Assembly (NCBI GenBank): GCA_913061505.1
Contig: CAJXSO010000014.1
Coordinates: 1-63,608, forward strand
Reading direction: 5' to 3'
DNA length: 63,608 nt
Origin: an uncultured Lutimaribacter sp.
Lineage (GTDB): Bacteria > Pseudomonadota > Alphaproteobacteria > Rhodobacterales > Rhodobacteraceae
Shown here: positions 35,690 to 45,067 of the stretch, piece by piece
Layout: the number at the start of each line of letters is the position of its first letter
Numbering within the stretch: the first letter of the stretch is position 1
Notes under the pieces: generated by a model
What the model was told of the DNA's origin: nothing
Database searches by the model: none
The model's input: only the letters and a program-made list of their open reading frames with translations
Position numbers and translations under genes: made by a program

Positions 35690-37078
35690 ATGCGCTATAT
35701 CTCTACCCGTGGCCAAGCGCCCGTTCTAAGCTTTGAAGAGGCCATGCTGACGGGGCTTGCCCGCGATGGTGGGCTGTATTTGCCCGAAACCATTCCCACC
35801 TTGGATGCCGCGCAAATTGCCGCGATGGCGGGCCAGTCTTATGAAGAGGTGGCCTTTCGCGTGATGTGGCCCTTTATCGGCGATACATTCACCGAAACCG
35901 AATTTCGCGATATCATTGCGCGGGCCTATCAGGGCTTTGGCCATGCCGCGCGCGCGCCGCTGGTGCAGCTGGATCAGGGGCATTTCCTGCTCGAGCTGTT
36001 TCACGGACCCACCTTGGCGTTCAAAGATTTCGCCATGCAGCTGATTGGCCAGCTGTTTCAGGCGGCTTTGGCGCGCTCGGGCAAGCGGGTGACCATTGTG
36101 GGGGCCACCAGTGGCGATACCGGATCGGCCGCGATCGAGGCGTTTCGGGGCCTGGATGCGGTGGATGTGTTTATCCTTTACCCCCATGGCCGCGTGTCAG
36201 ATGTGCAGCGCCGGCAAATGACCACCCCAAGCGAGGCCAATGTGCATGCACTGGCCATCGAGGGGCATTTCGATGATGCCCAGGCGCGGGTGAAAGATAT
36301 GTTCAACGATTTTGCCTTTCGCGATGGCGTGCGCCTGGCGGGGGTGAATTCAATCAACTGGGCGCGGGTGTTGGCGCAGGTTGTCTATTATTTCACCTCG
36401 GCCGTGGCTTTGGGTGCGCCCCATCGCAAGGTCAGCTTTACTGTGCCCACTGGCAATTTCGGCGATATTTTTGCCGGCTTCATTGCCAAGAAAATGGGCC
36501 TGCCGATTGATCGCTTGGTGGTGGCCACCAACCAAAACGATATTTTGCACCGCTGTTTGCAATCGGCCCAATACGTGCCCGATGGGGTGATCCCCTCGAT
36601 CAGCCCTTCGATGGATATTCAGGTATCGTCGAATTTCGAACGCGCGCTTTATTACGCCTATGGCTGCGATGGCGCGGCCGTGGCGCAGCTGATGGACGAG
36701 CTTAAGGCGGGCGGCTTTGCTGTCAGCCAGGGCGCGCTGCAGGCGCTGCGCGAAACCTTCGATTCGGGCCGCTGCGACGAGGCCGAAACAGCCGCCACCA
36801 TCACCCGGCTGCGCGCCAGCACGGGCGAGGTATTGTGCCCGCACACAGCGGTGGGGGTAAAAGTGGCCGAAGAGCATTTGGCCCCTGGCGTGCCCATGAT
36901 CACCCTGGCCACGGCACACCCCGCCAAATTCCCCCAAGCGGTCGAGGCGGCCACCGGCCTGCACCCGGCATTGCCGCCGCGCATGGCTGATCTGTTTGAT
37001 CGGCCCGAACGCGTAACCCCCGTGGCCAATGATCTGGCCGCCATTGAAACCCTGATTTCCGAGCGTATCACAGCGTGA
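35690..37078 (+). CDS. thrC: Threonine synthase
   Basis: Converts O-phosphohomoserine to threonine with PLP. 462 residues, beginning MRYISTRGQAPVLSFEEA. The PLP lysine is K112 in GPTLAFKDFAMQ, and the phosphate-binding loop is GATSGDTGSAAIEA. The ATG at 35690 is chosen because it gives the family N terminus; the open frame runs 13 codons further into surf1. The stop overlaps the next gene's GTG start. Confidence 0.96.
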   Translation: MRYISTRGQAPVLSFEEAMLTGLARDGGLYLPETIPTLDAAQIAAMAGQSYEEVAFRVMWPFIGDTFTETEFRDIIARAYQGFGHAARAPLVQLDQGHFLLELFHGPTLAFKDFAMQLIGQLFQAALARSGKRVTIVGATSGDTGSAAIEAFRGLDAVDVFILYPHGRVSDVQRRQMTTPSEANVHALAIEGHFDDAQARVKDMFNDFAFRDGVRLAGVNSINWARVLAQVVYYFTSAVALGAPHRKVSFTVPTGNFGDIFAGFIAKKMGLPIDRLVVATNQNDILHRCLQSAQYVPDGVIPSISPSMDIQVSSNFERALYYAYGCDGAAVAQLMDELKAGGFAVSQGALQALRETFDSGRCDEAETAATITRLRASTGEVLCPHTAVGVKVAEEHLAPGVPMITLATAHPAKFPQAVEAATGLHPALPPRMADLFDRPERVTPVANDLAAIETLISERITA

Positions 37079-38337
37079 CAGTTCAAACCCACACCCTTTC
37101 CAATGGCTTTCGCATCGTCACCGAACATATGCCGGGGCTGCAATCTGCAGCTGTAGGCATCTGGGTTCTGGCCGGTGCGCGCAACGAACGTGCCGATCAA
37201 AATGGCATCGCCCATTTCCTGGAACACATGGCCTTCAAAGGCACCCAGCGGCGCAGCGCATTGGAAATTGCCGAAGCCATCGAAGATGTGGGCGGCTATA
37301 TCAATGCCTATACCTCGCGCGAGGCAACGGCCTATTACGCGCGCGTCTTAGGGGCCGATGTGCCGCTGGCCTTGGATGTGATTTCTGACATCGTTTTGAA
37401 CCCGGTCTTTGACCCGCGCGAAATTGAAATCGAGCGGGGTGTGATCTTGCAAGAGATCGGGCAGGCATTAGACACACCCGATGATGTGATCTTTGACTGG
37501 CTGCAAGAGCAGGCCTACCCAGACCAGCCCATCGGGCGCACCATCTTGGGCCCGGCCGAACGTGTGCGCGCCTTTGGCAAGGCCGATTTTCAGGCCTTTG
37601 TGGCGCAGCATTATGCGCCGGGGCAAATGGTGCTGTCGGCCTCGGGCGCGGTGGATCACGATGCCATTGTGCGCATGGCCGAAGATATTTTTGGCGCCTT
37701 GGCGCCTGTGGCGCCCACCAGCTTTGTGCCCGCCCGCTTTCAGGGTGGGGAAATGCGCGTGGAAAAAGCGCTAGAGCAGGCGCATTTTGCCCTGGCCTTC
37801 GAGGGGCCGGGGGTGACAGATGGCGCGATCTATACCGCGCAAATTCTGGGCAGTGCGCTGGGGGGCGGCATGTCGAGCCGTTTGTTCCAGGAAATTCGCG
37901 AAAAGCGCGGGCTGTGCTACACGATTTTTGCGCAGGCCGGCGCCTATTCCGATACCGGCATGATGACGATCTATGCCGGCACCTCGGCCGAGGATCTGGG
38001 GGATTTGGCGCTGCTGACGCTAGACGAGATCAAGCGCGCCGCCGATACGCTGAGCGAGGCTGAAATCGCACGCGCACGGGCGCAGATGAAAGCCGGCATG
38101 CTGATGGGGCTTGAAAGCCCCTCGTCGCGGGCCGAGCGTATGGCGCGCATGCTGCAAATCTGGGGGCGCGTGCCCGATCTAGATGAGGTGGTGGCGCGGG
38201 TCGATGCCATCACCCTGGCCGATGTGCGCGCGATGGCGGGCCAAATGGCTGCTTCGGCCCCCATGGCTTTGGCGCTTTATGGCCCGGTCAGCGGGGCGCC
38301 TGATTGGGACGCGCTAAAGGCGCGGCGCGCTGCCTGA
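37075..38337 (+). CDS. M16-family zinc peptidase (mitochondrial processing peptidase-like)
   Basis: 420 residues. The inverted zinc motif HFLEH lies at residues 47-51 and the second-site Glu follows in the EIEIERGVILQEI region. GGGMSSRLFQEIREKRGLCY is the typical C-terminal half loop. The start is GTG at 37075, within the thrC stop (GTGA), a translational coupling arrangement. Closest in layout to the processing-peptidase beta group that follows thrC in Rhodobacterales. Confidence 0.92.
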   Translation: MTVQTHTLSNGFRIVTEHMPGLQSAAVGIWVLAGARNERADQNGIAHFLEHMAFKGTQRRSALEIAEAIEDVGGYINAYTSREATAYYARVLGADVPLALDVISDIVLNPVFDPREIEIERGVILQEIGQALDTPDDVIFDWLQEQAYPDQPIGRTILGPAERVRAFGKADFQAFVAQHYAPGQMVLSASGAVDHDAIVRMAEDIFGALAPVAPTSFVPARFQGGEMRVEKALEQAHFALAFEGPGVTDGAIYTAQILGSALGGGMSSRLFQEIREKRGLCYTIFAQAGAYSDTGMMTIYAGTSAEDLGDLALLTLDEIKRAADTLSEAEIARARAQMKAGMLMGLESPSSRAERMARMLQIWGRVPDLDEVVARVDAITLADVRAMAGQMAASAPMALALYGPVSGAPDWDALKARRAA

Positions 38338-38921
38338 TGCTGCTGGGGCGCCGTAAGGTCCGCATCGAGACCGAGCGTTTGACACTGCGTGCCCCGCAGC
38401 ATGGCGATTTTCGCGACTGGGCGGCGCTGCGCCGCGAAAGCGCCGATTTCCTGACGCCTTGGGAGCCCACCTGGGCCGATGATCACCTGACGCGCAAGGG
38501 CTTTACCAACCGCGTGTATTGGGCGCAGCGCTCTATCGCCAACGGATCTGCGGTGCCGTTGTTTTTGATCCGGCGCGAGGATCAGGCGCTGCTGGGCGCC
38601 ATTACCTTGGATAATATCCGCCGCGGCCCGGCGCAGGCGGGCACCTTGGGCTATTGGGTGGGCCAGCGCTATGCGCGGGCGGGCTATATGCGCGAAACCT
38701 TGGCGGCAATGGCCCATTATGCCTTTCAGCAGCTGGGGCTTTCCCGGCTCGAGGCGGCCTGCCTGCCGGAAAACGCAGCCTCGCGCGGGGTGCTCGAGAA
38801 ATGCGGCTTTAAATACGAAGGCGTGGCGCAAAGCTATTTGCAGATCAATGGCCGCTGGCGCACCCATGTTCTATACGCCATGCTGCGCGCAGATCGGCGC
38901 GGGCGCACCGATGTGGGCTAG
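38337..38921 (+). CDS. GNAT-family acetyltransferase, RimJ/RimL-like
   Basis: 194 residues. ETERLTLRAPQHGDFRDWAALR at the start, LGYWVGQRYARAGYMRETL as the acetyl-CoA-binding motif A, and RLEAACLPENAASRGVLEKCGFKYEG as motif B are classical. It probably acetylates a protein N terminus, perhaps ribosomal. ATG at 38337 overlaps the M16 peptidase stop (TGATG), so it is part of the same operon. Confidence 0.88.
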   Translation: MLLGRRKVRIETERLTLRAPQHGDFRDWAALRRESADFLTPWEPTWADDHLTRKGFTNRVYWAQRSIANGSAVPLFLIRREDQALLGAITLDNIRRGPAQAGTLGYWVGQRYARAGYMRETLAAMAHYAFQQLGLSRLEAACLPENAASRGVLEKCGFKYEGVAQSYLQINGRWRTHVLYAMLRADRRGRTDVG

Positions 38922-38992
38922 GCGCTGATCACGCCGCTGTTAGTTTGGCTGGGCGCAATTTGCGCTATCCTCTCTGGCAGGAGGTGCCCGCG

Positions 38993-39841
38993 ATGTTGAT
39001 CAAACCCTTTGTCATACCCGCCTTGCTGCTTGGGCTTTGTGCCACGCTGCTGCCCGCCCCATCTGATGCGCAAACCCGCCGTGCCAGCCATTGCATTGCC
39101 ATCGCCGACAGCGCGCCGGGCCTTCAATATCTGCACAAGGCCAGCTATGACGCGCCCGTGCCAAGCGATAGTTTGCGTATCAGCTATGTCGGCCACGCAC
39201 AGTTTTTGCTGCAAACGGCAGGCGGGCTGAACATGGTCACAGATTACACGGGCTTCATCGGCAATGTTGATCTGATCCCCGATGTGGTCACGATGAACCA
39301 CGCCCACACCACCCATTGGACCCCCAGCCCAGACCCGGCCATCGCCCATGTGCTGCGGGGCTGGGGCGATGGCTATGGCGAGGCGGCCGAGCATTGGCTG
39401 GATCTGGGCGAGGTTTTGGTGCGCAATGTGCCCACCGATATTCGCAGCCCCTTTGGCGATGGGCCTGAACCCAACGGCAATTCGATCTTTATATTCGAGG
39501 TGGGCGGCCTCTGCGTGGGGCATTTGGGCCATTTGCACCACGAGCCAGACCCGGAAGATTACGCAGCGCTTGGGCGGCTCGATGTGGTGATGGCAGCCGT
39601 CGATGGCGGTATGACGCTGGATTTGCCCACCATGCTAAAGGTGATCGCGCGCCTGCGCAGCTCGGTTATCATACCGATGCATTGGTTCAGCGACTGGAGC
39701 TTGCAAGAGTTTCTGGATGGCGTGCCGCAAGGGTTTGATATTATCGATCAGGGCGAAAACGCCCTGACGGTATCGCTGCGCAATTTGCCAAGCCGCCCCA
39801 CCGTGGTGGTGTTGCGGCCCAGCTATCTGGGGTTTGATTAG
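38993..39841 (+). CDS. Secreted metallo-beta-lactamase-fold protein with altered metal motif
   Basis: 282 residues with a signal peptide (PFVIPALLLGLCATLLPAPSDA). The fold is suggested by LRISYVGHAQFLLQT, NMVTDYTGFIG, MNHAHTTHW, VGHLGHLHHEPDP and IPMHWFSDWS. The first metal motif is HAHTTH, with Thr where HxHxDH has Asp. GGAGG at 38980-38984 supports the ATG at 38993. The closest type is the UlaG-like group of MBL hydrolases. Substrate unknown. Confidence 0.75.
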   Translation: MLIKPFVIPALLLGLCATLLPAPSDAQTRRASHCIAIADSAPGLQYLHKASYDAPVPSDSLRISYVGHAQFLLQTAGGLNMVTDYTGFIGNVDLIPDVVTMNHAHTTHWTPSPDPAIAHVLRGWGDGYGEAAEHWLDLGEVLVRNVPTDIRSPFGDGPEPNGNSIFIFEVGGLCVGHLGHLHHEPDPEDYAALGRLDVVMAAVDGGMTLDLPTMLKVIARLRSSVIIPMHWFSDWSLQEFLDGVPQGFDIIDQGENALTVSLRNLPSRPTVVVLRPSYLGFD

Positions 39842-41634
39842 GCGGCCGTGCTTTGCCCATCGGTGAATTGCAGCCGCGCCAGCCGGGCATATAGCCCGCC
39901 TTCGGCTACCAGGGCATCATGTGTGCCTTGGGCCACGATACGGCCCTGATCCATCACCACGATACGGTCGGCCTTTTTCACGGTTGCCAAGCGGTGCGCC
40001 ACGATCAGCGTGGTGCGCCCACGCGCCAGCACATCAACCGCGCGCTGCACGGCCAATTCGCTTTCGGCATCCAGCGCGCTGGTGGCCTCGTCTAGCAGCA
40101 GCACGGGGGCGTCGCGCAAAATGGCGCGCGCAATGGCGATGCGCTGCTTTTGCCCGCCCGATAGCATCACGCCACGCTCGCCCACTTGGCTGTCATAGCC
40201 ATCTGGCAGGGCCTTGATGAAATCATGTGCGGCGGCGGCAATGGCTGCATCTTCCACCTCGGCATCGCTGGCGCCGGGGCGGCCAAAGCGAATGTTTTCA
40301 CGGGCGGTGCTGGCAAAAATCACCGGGTCTTGCGGCACCAGCGCGATATGGCGGCGAAATTCCTCGCGTGCCATGGCGTTTAGCGCCACGCCATCCAGCA
40401 AAATACGCCCCATTTGCGGATCGTAAAAGCGTTGGATCATCTGGATGATGGTGGTTTTGCCCGCCCCCGAGGGGCCAACAAAGGCCACGGTTTCCCCCGG
40501 TTCGATCACCAGGTTGATACCATCCAGCGCCGATTGCTGCGGCCGCGCAGGGTATTGAAAGCTGACACCCTCAAAGGTGATTTGCCCGCGCACCGGGCTG
40601 GGCAATTGCGCGGGCTGTGCGGGGTCTTGCACCGCGTCTTCGGTATCTAGCAATTCCACCAGCCGTTCTGTTGCGCCGGCTGCACGCTGCAATTCGCCCC
40701 AGATTTCCGACAAAGCGGCCACGGCGCCGGCCACCATCACCGAATAGATGACGAATTGCACCAAGGCACCCGCACTCATGCTGCCTTGGCGCACGTCATT
40801 GGCGCCGATCCACAGCACACCCACAACGCCCGAAAAGACCAAAAAGATCACGATCACGGTCATGACCGCGCGGGTGGTGATGCGGCGGCGCGCTGCGTCA
40901 AAGCTTTTTTCTGTGACAATGGCAAATGTATCGCGGGTTTCTTTTTCGTGGGTAAAGGCCTGCACCGCCTGCACCGACAATAGCGCCTCGGACGCGCTGC
41001 CAGACGAGGCTGCGATCCAATCCTGGTTTTCGCGGCTCAGCGCACGCAATTTGCGCCCCAATGTCAAAATCGGCACAACCACGGCCGGCACGATCAGCAG
41101 CACCAGCCCGGTCAGTTTGGCCGATGTCAGCAGCATCAGCGCCATGCCGCCAAAGAAAATCAACACATTGCGCAGCGCCACCGAAATAGACGAGCCGATG
41201 ACAGATAAAATCAGCGTGGTATCGGTGGTGATGCGGCTCAGCACCTCGCCCGTCATGATGCGTTCGAAAAAGGTGGGGCTCATGCCGATGATACGGTCAA
41301 ACACCGCCATGCGGATATCGGCCACAACCCGCTCGCCCAGGCGCGTCACCAGCGCATAGCGCAGCCCGGTGCCTAGTGCCAAAAGCCCGGCCAAAGCCAT
41401 GGCAGCGCCAAAATACAAATTCAGCAAGGCGGCATCGGCTGTGCCGAAATTGTCAACCACGCGGCGCACGGCCATTGGCAAAATCAACGAGACACAGGCG
41501 GTTAGCACCAGCGCCAGCGCGGCGCCCCCCACCAAAATCCGATAGGGGCTGAGAAACGGCCACAGCCTGGTTAAAGCGCCGACGCGCTTCGACTTTTCAC
41601 GCTCGGCTGCGGCGGATGCGTCGGTTCTGGCCAT
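39838..41634 (-). CDS. ABC exporter with fused membrane and ATPase domains (MsbA-like)
   Basis: 598 residues: six membrane helices in residues about 30-310, then a nucleotide-binding domain with Walker A GPSGAGKTT, signature MLSGGQKQRIAIARAIL, Walker B VLLLDEATSALD and the H-loop VAHRLATV. Likely works as a homodimer exporting a lipid or drug-like molecule. ATG at 41634 has AGGA upstream; the open frame further upstream is unlike the family. Its stop overlaps the previous gene's stop by four bases on the opposite strand. Confidence 0.9.
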   Translation of the reverse strand: MARTDASAAAEREKSKRVGALTRLWPFLSPYRILVGGAALALVLTACVSLILPMAVRRVVDNFGTADAALLNLYFGAAMALAGLLALGTGLRYALVTRLGERVVADIRMAVFDRIIGMSPTFFERIMTGEVLSRITTDTTLILSVIGSSISVALRNVLIFFGGMALMLLTSAKLTGLVLLIVPAVVVPILTLGRKLRALSRENQDWIAASSGSASEALLSVQAVQAFTHEKETRDTFAIVTEKSFDAARRRITTRAVMTVIVIFLVFSGVVGVLWIGANDVRQGSMSAGALVQFVIYSVMVAGAVAALSEIWGELQRAAGATERLVELLDTEDAVQDPAQPAQLPSPVRGQITFEGVSFQYPARPQQSALDGINLVIEPGETVAFVGPSGAGKTTIIQMIQRFYDPQMGRILLDGVALNAMAREEFRRHIALVPQDPVIFASTARENIRFGRPGASDAEVEDAAIAAAAHDFIKALPDGYDSQVGERGVMLSGGQKQRIAIARAILRDAPVLLLDEATSALDAESELAVQRAVDVLARGRTTLIVAHRLATVKKADRIVVMDQGRIVAQGTHDALVAEGGLYARLARLQFTDGQSTAA

Positions 41635-41719
41635 GTGTTTTCCTTCCTGTCTCGCGGGCGTTGGTTTAAGCGCTTCGGCCGCTTCGGGCAAGCGGGCTGC
41701 ATGTCGCGGCTTGATTTTA

Positions 41720-41735
41720 TTGACCCGGTGGTCAA
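41720..41735. promoter_or_regulatory. Perfect palindrome TTGACC-CGGT-GGTCAA
   Basis: A 6-4-6 palindrome in the divergent gap between the ABC exporter and the ABC importer, 27 bases before the substrate-binding protein start. Symmetry and position fit an operator for a dimeric repressor such as a TetR-family protein, but no regulator gene is adjacent. Confidence 0.45.
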
Positions 41736-41762
41736 ACATCACCCGAAAAGGGAGGATGTAAA

Positions 41763-42779
41763 ATGAACCAAGTTTCGCGGCGTCACGCCATGGGGCTGCT
41801 GGCAGGGGCGGCAACATTGCCCGTGCTGGGCGCGCCTGCACTGGCGGCCAATTCCAAAATTACCGTGGGTGCACTGGCATTTACCAGCCACGCGGCCAGT
41901 TTCGTGGCCTTCGAGAGGGGCTATTTCGCCGAGGCCGGGCTGGATGTGGAATTCAAATTCTTCCAAGCCGCCCAGCCCATGGCCGTGGCCATTGCCAGCG
42001 GTGATGCAGATTATGCCGTAACCGCCATTTCGGGCGGCTTGATCAGCCTTGCCGAAAAGGGCGCAACCAAGGTGATTGGCGGCGCCCTGTCCGAGGAAAA
42101 GGGCATTGATGGGCAGAAAATCTTGGTGTCTGACGCGGCGTTCAAGGCCGGCGTTACCACGCCAAAGGCGCTGGATGGCAAGGCCTGGGGCGTCACGCAG
42201 GCGGGGTCGTCTTTCCATTATATGGGGGCAAAAATTGCCGCAGCCGAAGGTATTTCGCTGAAATACACGCCGCTGCAAAAAACCGGTGCGGTGATTGGCG
42301 CGCTGAAATCTGGCCAGATCGATGGCTGGTCGATCGTGCCACATATCGCAAAACCCCTGGCCAAATCGGGGGCGGTGCATATCATCGGTGATGTGGCCGA
42401 TTACATCCCCAATTATCAGGTCACCACGGTTTTCACCTCGGCCGCCAATGCGGCGAACGAGCGGGCGAAAACCCAGGCTTTCCTGGCCGCATTTTCCAAG
42501 GGCGCCGATGATTTCAACGCCGCCCTGGTGGATAAAACCACATCGGCCGACGAGGCCGAGGCGATGGTGAAGCTGATCCATAAATACGTCTATACAGACC
42601 GTGAATATGAAAAGGCCAAACCCAGCATCGTGAACGGGGCCATGCGCATTAACAAAGGCGCGGCGCTGAACATGAGCTCGGTGAACGATCAGCTGAGCTG
42701 GTTTAAATCTGAAGGTTTGGTGAAAGACAGCATCAGCATGGATATGCTGGTCGATGGCTCATACGTCAGCACCACCTAA
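41763..42779 (+). CDS. ABC importer substrate-binding protein (nitrate/sulfonate/taurine type)
   Basis: 338 residues. The N terminus SRRHAMGLLAGAATLPVLGAPALA is a twin-arginine-type signal. The mature part has NMT1/SsuA features: GALAFTSHAASFVAFERGYF, AEAGLDVEFKFFQ and DADYAVTAISGGLISLAE. First gene of a three-gene importer with GGAGG 6-10 bases upstream. The ligand may be a sulfonate, nitrate-like ion or thiamine precursor; sequence alone does not decide. Confidence 0.85.
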   Translation: MNQVSRRHAMGLLAGAATLPVLGAPALAANSKITVGALAFTSHAASFVAFERGYFAEAGLDVEFKFFQAAQPMAVAIASGDADYAVTAISGGLISLAEKGATKVIGGALSEEKGIDGQKILVSDAAFKAGVTTPKALDGKAWGVTQAGSSFHYMGAKIAAAEGISLKYTPLQKTGAVIGALKSGQIDGWSIVPHIAKPLAKSGAVHIIGDVADYIPNYQVTTVFTSAANAANERAKTQAFLAAFSKGADDFNAALVDKTTSADEAEAMVKLIHKYVYTDREYEKAKPSIVNGAMRINKGAALNMSSVNDQLSWFKSEGLVKDSISMDMLVDGSYVSTT

Positions 42780-42842
42780 CACGGCCCATCGGGTGAAACT
42801 GGGGGTGTGCCAGTGGCGCACCCCACGATATTGGGCGCGGGT

Positions 42843-43610
42843 ATGGATCTAAAGATAGAGCAGCTAAGCCATAGCTACGATACGGTCAACGTGCTGTCGG
42901 ATATCTCGCTGCAGGTGCCATCGGGGCAGATCATGTGTGTGGTTGGGCCATCGGGCTGCGGAAAATCCACGCTTTTGCGCATGATCGGCGGGCTGGAACG
43001 CCCCAGCGCAGGCCAAGTGCTGCAAAGCGGCGATGTGCCGCCCGATTGCCTGAACCCGCTGACATTTGTATTCCAAGATTTCGCCCTGCTGCCCTGGCGC
43101 AGCGTTGCGGGCAATATCGAACTGGTGCTCGAAGATCACCCGCTTGATGGCGCGGCGCGTGCGGCCCGGGTGGCCGATGTTTTGGCGCGCACCAATCTGA
43201 GCGATTTTGCCAAGGCCCTGCCGCGGCAATTGTCGGGCGGCATGAAACAGCGCGTGGCCATCGCGCGCGCCATGGCGGTGCACCCGGCCGTGATGTTGAT
43301 GGACGAGCCGCTATCGGCGCTCGATGCGCAAACCCGCGAGCTGTTGATCGATGATCTGGTGGGCCTGTGGATGCGCGCGCCTTTTACCGCGGTTTATGTC
43401 ACCCACAACCTGGCCGAGGCGGTGCGGCTGGGCCACCAAATCGTGGTGCTGTCGCGCCGCCCGGGGCGGGTGCGCGAGGTGATGCATCTGAGCACCCCGC
43501 TGGATCAGCGCAGCATGGCCGACCCAGGCCTGCAAGCCGCACAAGAGCGGCTGTGGGCCTTGATGCGCGACGAGGCGCTGGCCGCAGACAAGGAACTGGC
43601 CCATGCATGA
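42843..43610 (+). CDS. ABC importer ATPase (SsuB/TauB type)
   Basis: 255 residues. Walker A is VGPSGCGKSTLL, Q-loop FVFQDFALLPW, signature QLSGGMKQRVAIARAM, Walker B VMLMDEPLSALD, and H-loop YVTHNLAEA. Typical of the nitrate/sulfonate/bicarbonate importer ATPases. I start at MDLKIEQLSHSY (42843); a GTG at 42807 in the same frame is an alternative. The end overlaps the permease gene by eight bases. Confidence 0.9.
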   Translation: MDLKIEQLSHSYDTVNVLSDISLQVPSGQIMCVVGPSGCGKSTLLRMIGGLERPSAGQVLQSGDVPPDCLNPLTFVFQDFALLPWRSVAGNIELVLEDHPLDGAARAARVADVLARTNLSDFAKALPRQLSGGMKQRVAIARAMAVHPAVMLMDEPLSALDAQTRELLIDDLVGLWMRAPFTAVYVTHNLAEAVRLGHQIVVLSRRPGRVREVMHLSTPLDQRSMADPGLQAAQERLWALMRDEALAADKELAHA

Positions 43611-44397
43611 TGCGCCGCGCCCCGTGCCCTTTCGCGGCGGTGGGTTTCGCCCCCAGCGGCTGCGCGGCGTGGGGGTGGCGGTTTTTGTTGTGCTGATTTT
43701 GCTCATTGAATGGGGCACGCGCGCTGGCTGGATTTCCAGCCTTACCCTGCCGCGCCCCAGCGATGTGGTGGCCACCTTGGTGCAGCTGTGGAAATCGGGG
43801 TTGTTTTTCCAGCATGTCACGCCCTCGCTGACCCGGCTTGCGGTGGGCAGTGCCATGGGGGTGCTGGCAGGTGTGGCTGTGGGGGTGATGATCGGGCTTT
43901 TCAGCCTTGCGCGCGCGGGGCTGGTGCCCTTGGTGGCGGCCCTGTTTCCCATTCCGAAAATCGCGCTTTTGCCGCTGTTTGTGATCTGGTTTGGCATCGA
44001 CGAGGGCTCGAAATACGCGCTGATCGCGCTGGGCACCTTTACCCCTACGGTGGTGGCCACCTTTGGCGCGGTGGATAATGTGGATCGCACCTTGGTGCGC
44101 ATGGGGCAAAGTTTCGGGCTGAGATGGTGGTCGATCGTGCGCAAAATCGTGTTGCCGGGGGCCTTGCCGGGCATTTTGTCGGGGCTGCGCATTTCTTTGT
44201 CGATTGGTATTATCTTGCTGGTGGCGGCGGAAATGTTGGGCGCACAATATGGCATTGGCGCCTATATTCTGGAGGCAGGATCGCTTTACGATCTCGAGCG
44301 GCTCTTTGCCGGGGTGGTGATTTTGTCCAGCCTCGGTGTGCTGGTCAGCTGGCTGATTGCGCAATTGGAAAAACGCTTGTTGATCTGGCGCAGCTAG
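43603..44397 (+). CDS. ABC importer permease (SsuC/TauC type)
   Basis: 264 residues with about six membrane helices. The cytoplasmic coupling loop reads GQSFGLRWWSIVRKIVLPGALPGIL, where family members have the EAA-G-P pattern. The front segment PIPKIALLPLFVIWFGIDEGSKY is the usual conserved stretch for this group. It completes the importer with the two preceding genes. Confidence 0.9.
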   Translation: MHDAPRPVPFRGGGFRPQRLRGVGVAVFVVLILLIEWGTRAGWISSLTLPRPSDVVATLVQLWKSGLFFQHVTPSLTRLAVGSAMGVLAGVAVGVMIGLFSLARAGLVPLVAALFPIPKIALLPLFVIWFGIDEGSKYALIALGTFTPTVVATFGAVDNVDRTLVRMGQSFGLRWWSIVRKIVLPGALPGILSGLRISLSIGIILLVAAEMLGAQYGIGAYILEAGSLYDLERLFAGVVILSSLGVLVSWLIAQLEKRLLIWRS

Positions 44398-44485
44398 GGG
44401 GCGGGGCCTTTGGGTTTTCCCCTTGTGATGGCGGGCAACTTGGGCAAACCTGCGCCTTGTGTGATATGTAACGAGGGAGGCCGAC

Positions 44486-44914
44486 ATGGGGCTGTTTAAT
44501 TTTCTAAAACGCGCAGGCAAAAGCCTGGGGCTGGGCGCAGACGAGGCGCCAACACCGGAAATGCTGCAAAAGGAAGTGGCCGATCTGGGCCTCGATGCCA
44601 AAGGCGCGGAAATTACCGTTGAGGGCGACAAGGTTACGGTATCTGGCGGCAGCCTGAACGCGGAAGAGCGCGAAAAGCTGATTTTGGCGGTGGGCAATGT
44701 CGAGGGCGTGGCCACGGTCGAGGCGGTCGAGGCCGAAGGGGCCGTGTTTCACACCGTCGAAAAGGGCGATACCCTGTCGGCGATTGCAAAAAAGACCTTG
44801 GGCAACGCCAATCGCTACCCCGAGATCTTCGAGGCCAACCGCCCCATGCTAAGCCATCCAGATAAAATCTACCCCGGTCAGGTGCTACGCATCCCAACGG
44901 ATGCGGGCAAATAA
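44486..44914 (+). CDS. BON and LysM domain protein (Kbp/YgaU-like)
   Basis: 142 residues. The N-terminal half is BON-like (DLGLDAKGAEITVEGDKVTVSGG to VGNVEGVATVEAV), and residues about 90-138 are a LysM domain (HTVEKGDTLSAIAKKTLGN and YPGQVLRIP). No signal peptide is visible. The layout equals that of E. coli Kbp, a cytosolic potassium-binding protein. A terminator follows directly, so it is likely a single-gene unit. Confidence 0.88.
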   Translation: MGLFNFLKRAGKSLGLGADEAPTPEMLQKEVADLGLDAKGAEITVEGDKVTVSGGSLNAEEREKLILAVGNVEGVATVEAVEAEGAVFHTVEKGDTLSAIAKKTLGNANRYPEIFEANRPMLSHPDKIYPGQVLRIPTDAGK

Positions 44915-44937
44915 CCCGAAATTGGGTGAATGACGTG

Positions 44938-44963
44938 AAAAGGGGCGCTTTTGCGCCCCTTTT
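44938..44963. terminator. Rho-independent terminator after the LysM gene
   Basis: AAAAGGGGCGC (44938-44948) and GCGCCCCTTTT (44953-44963) form a perfect 11-bp stem with loop TTTT. The A and T flanks let it work on either strand, although only the LysM gene ends here. Confidence 0.85.
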
Positions 44964-45067
44964 GGCAAGCTGACGTCGCTTCCCCGATCTTGCGCGGCGG
45001 GGGGTTACAGGCCAAAGTAAATCAGGGATTATGGTGGGCGCGCCCGCCGTTTCAGGGGAGGAACGAC

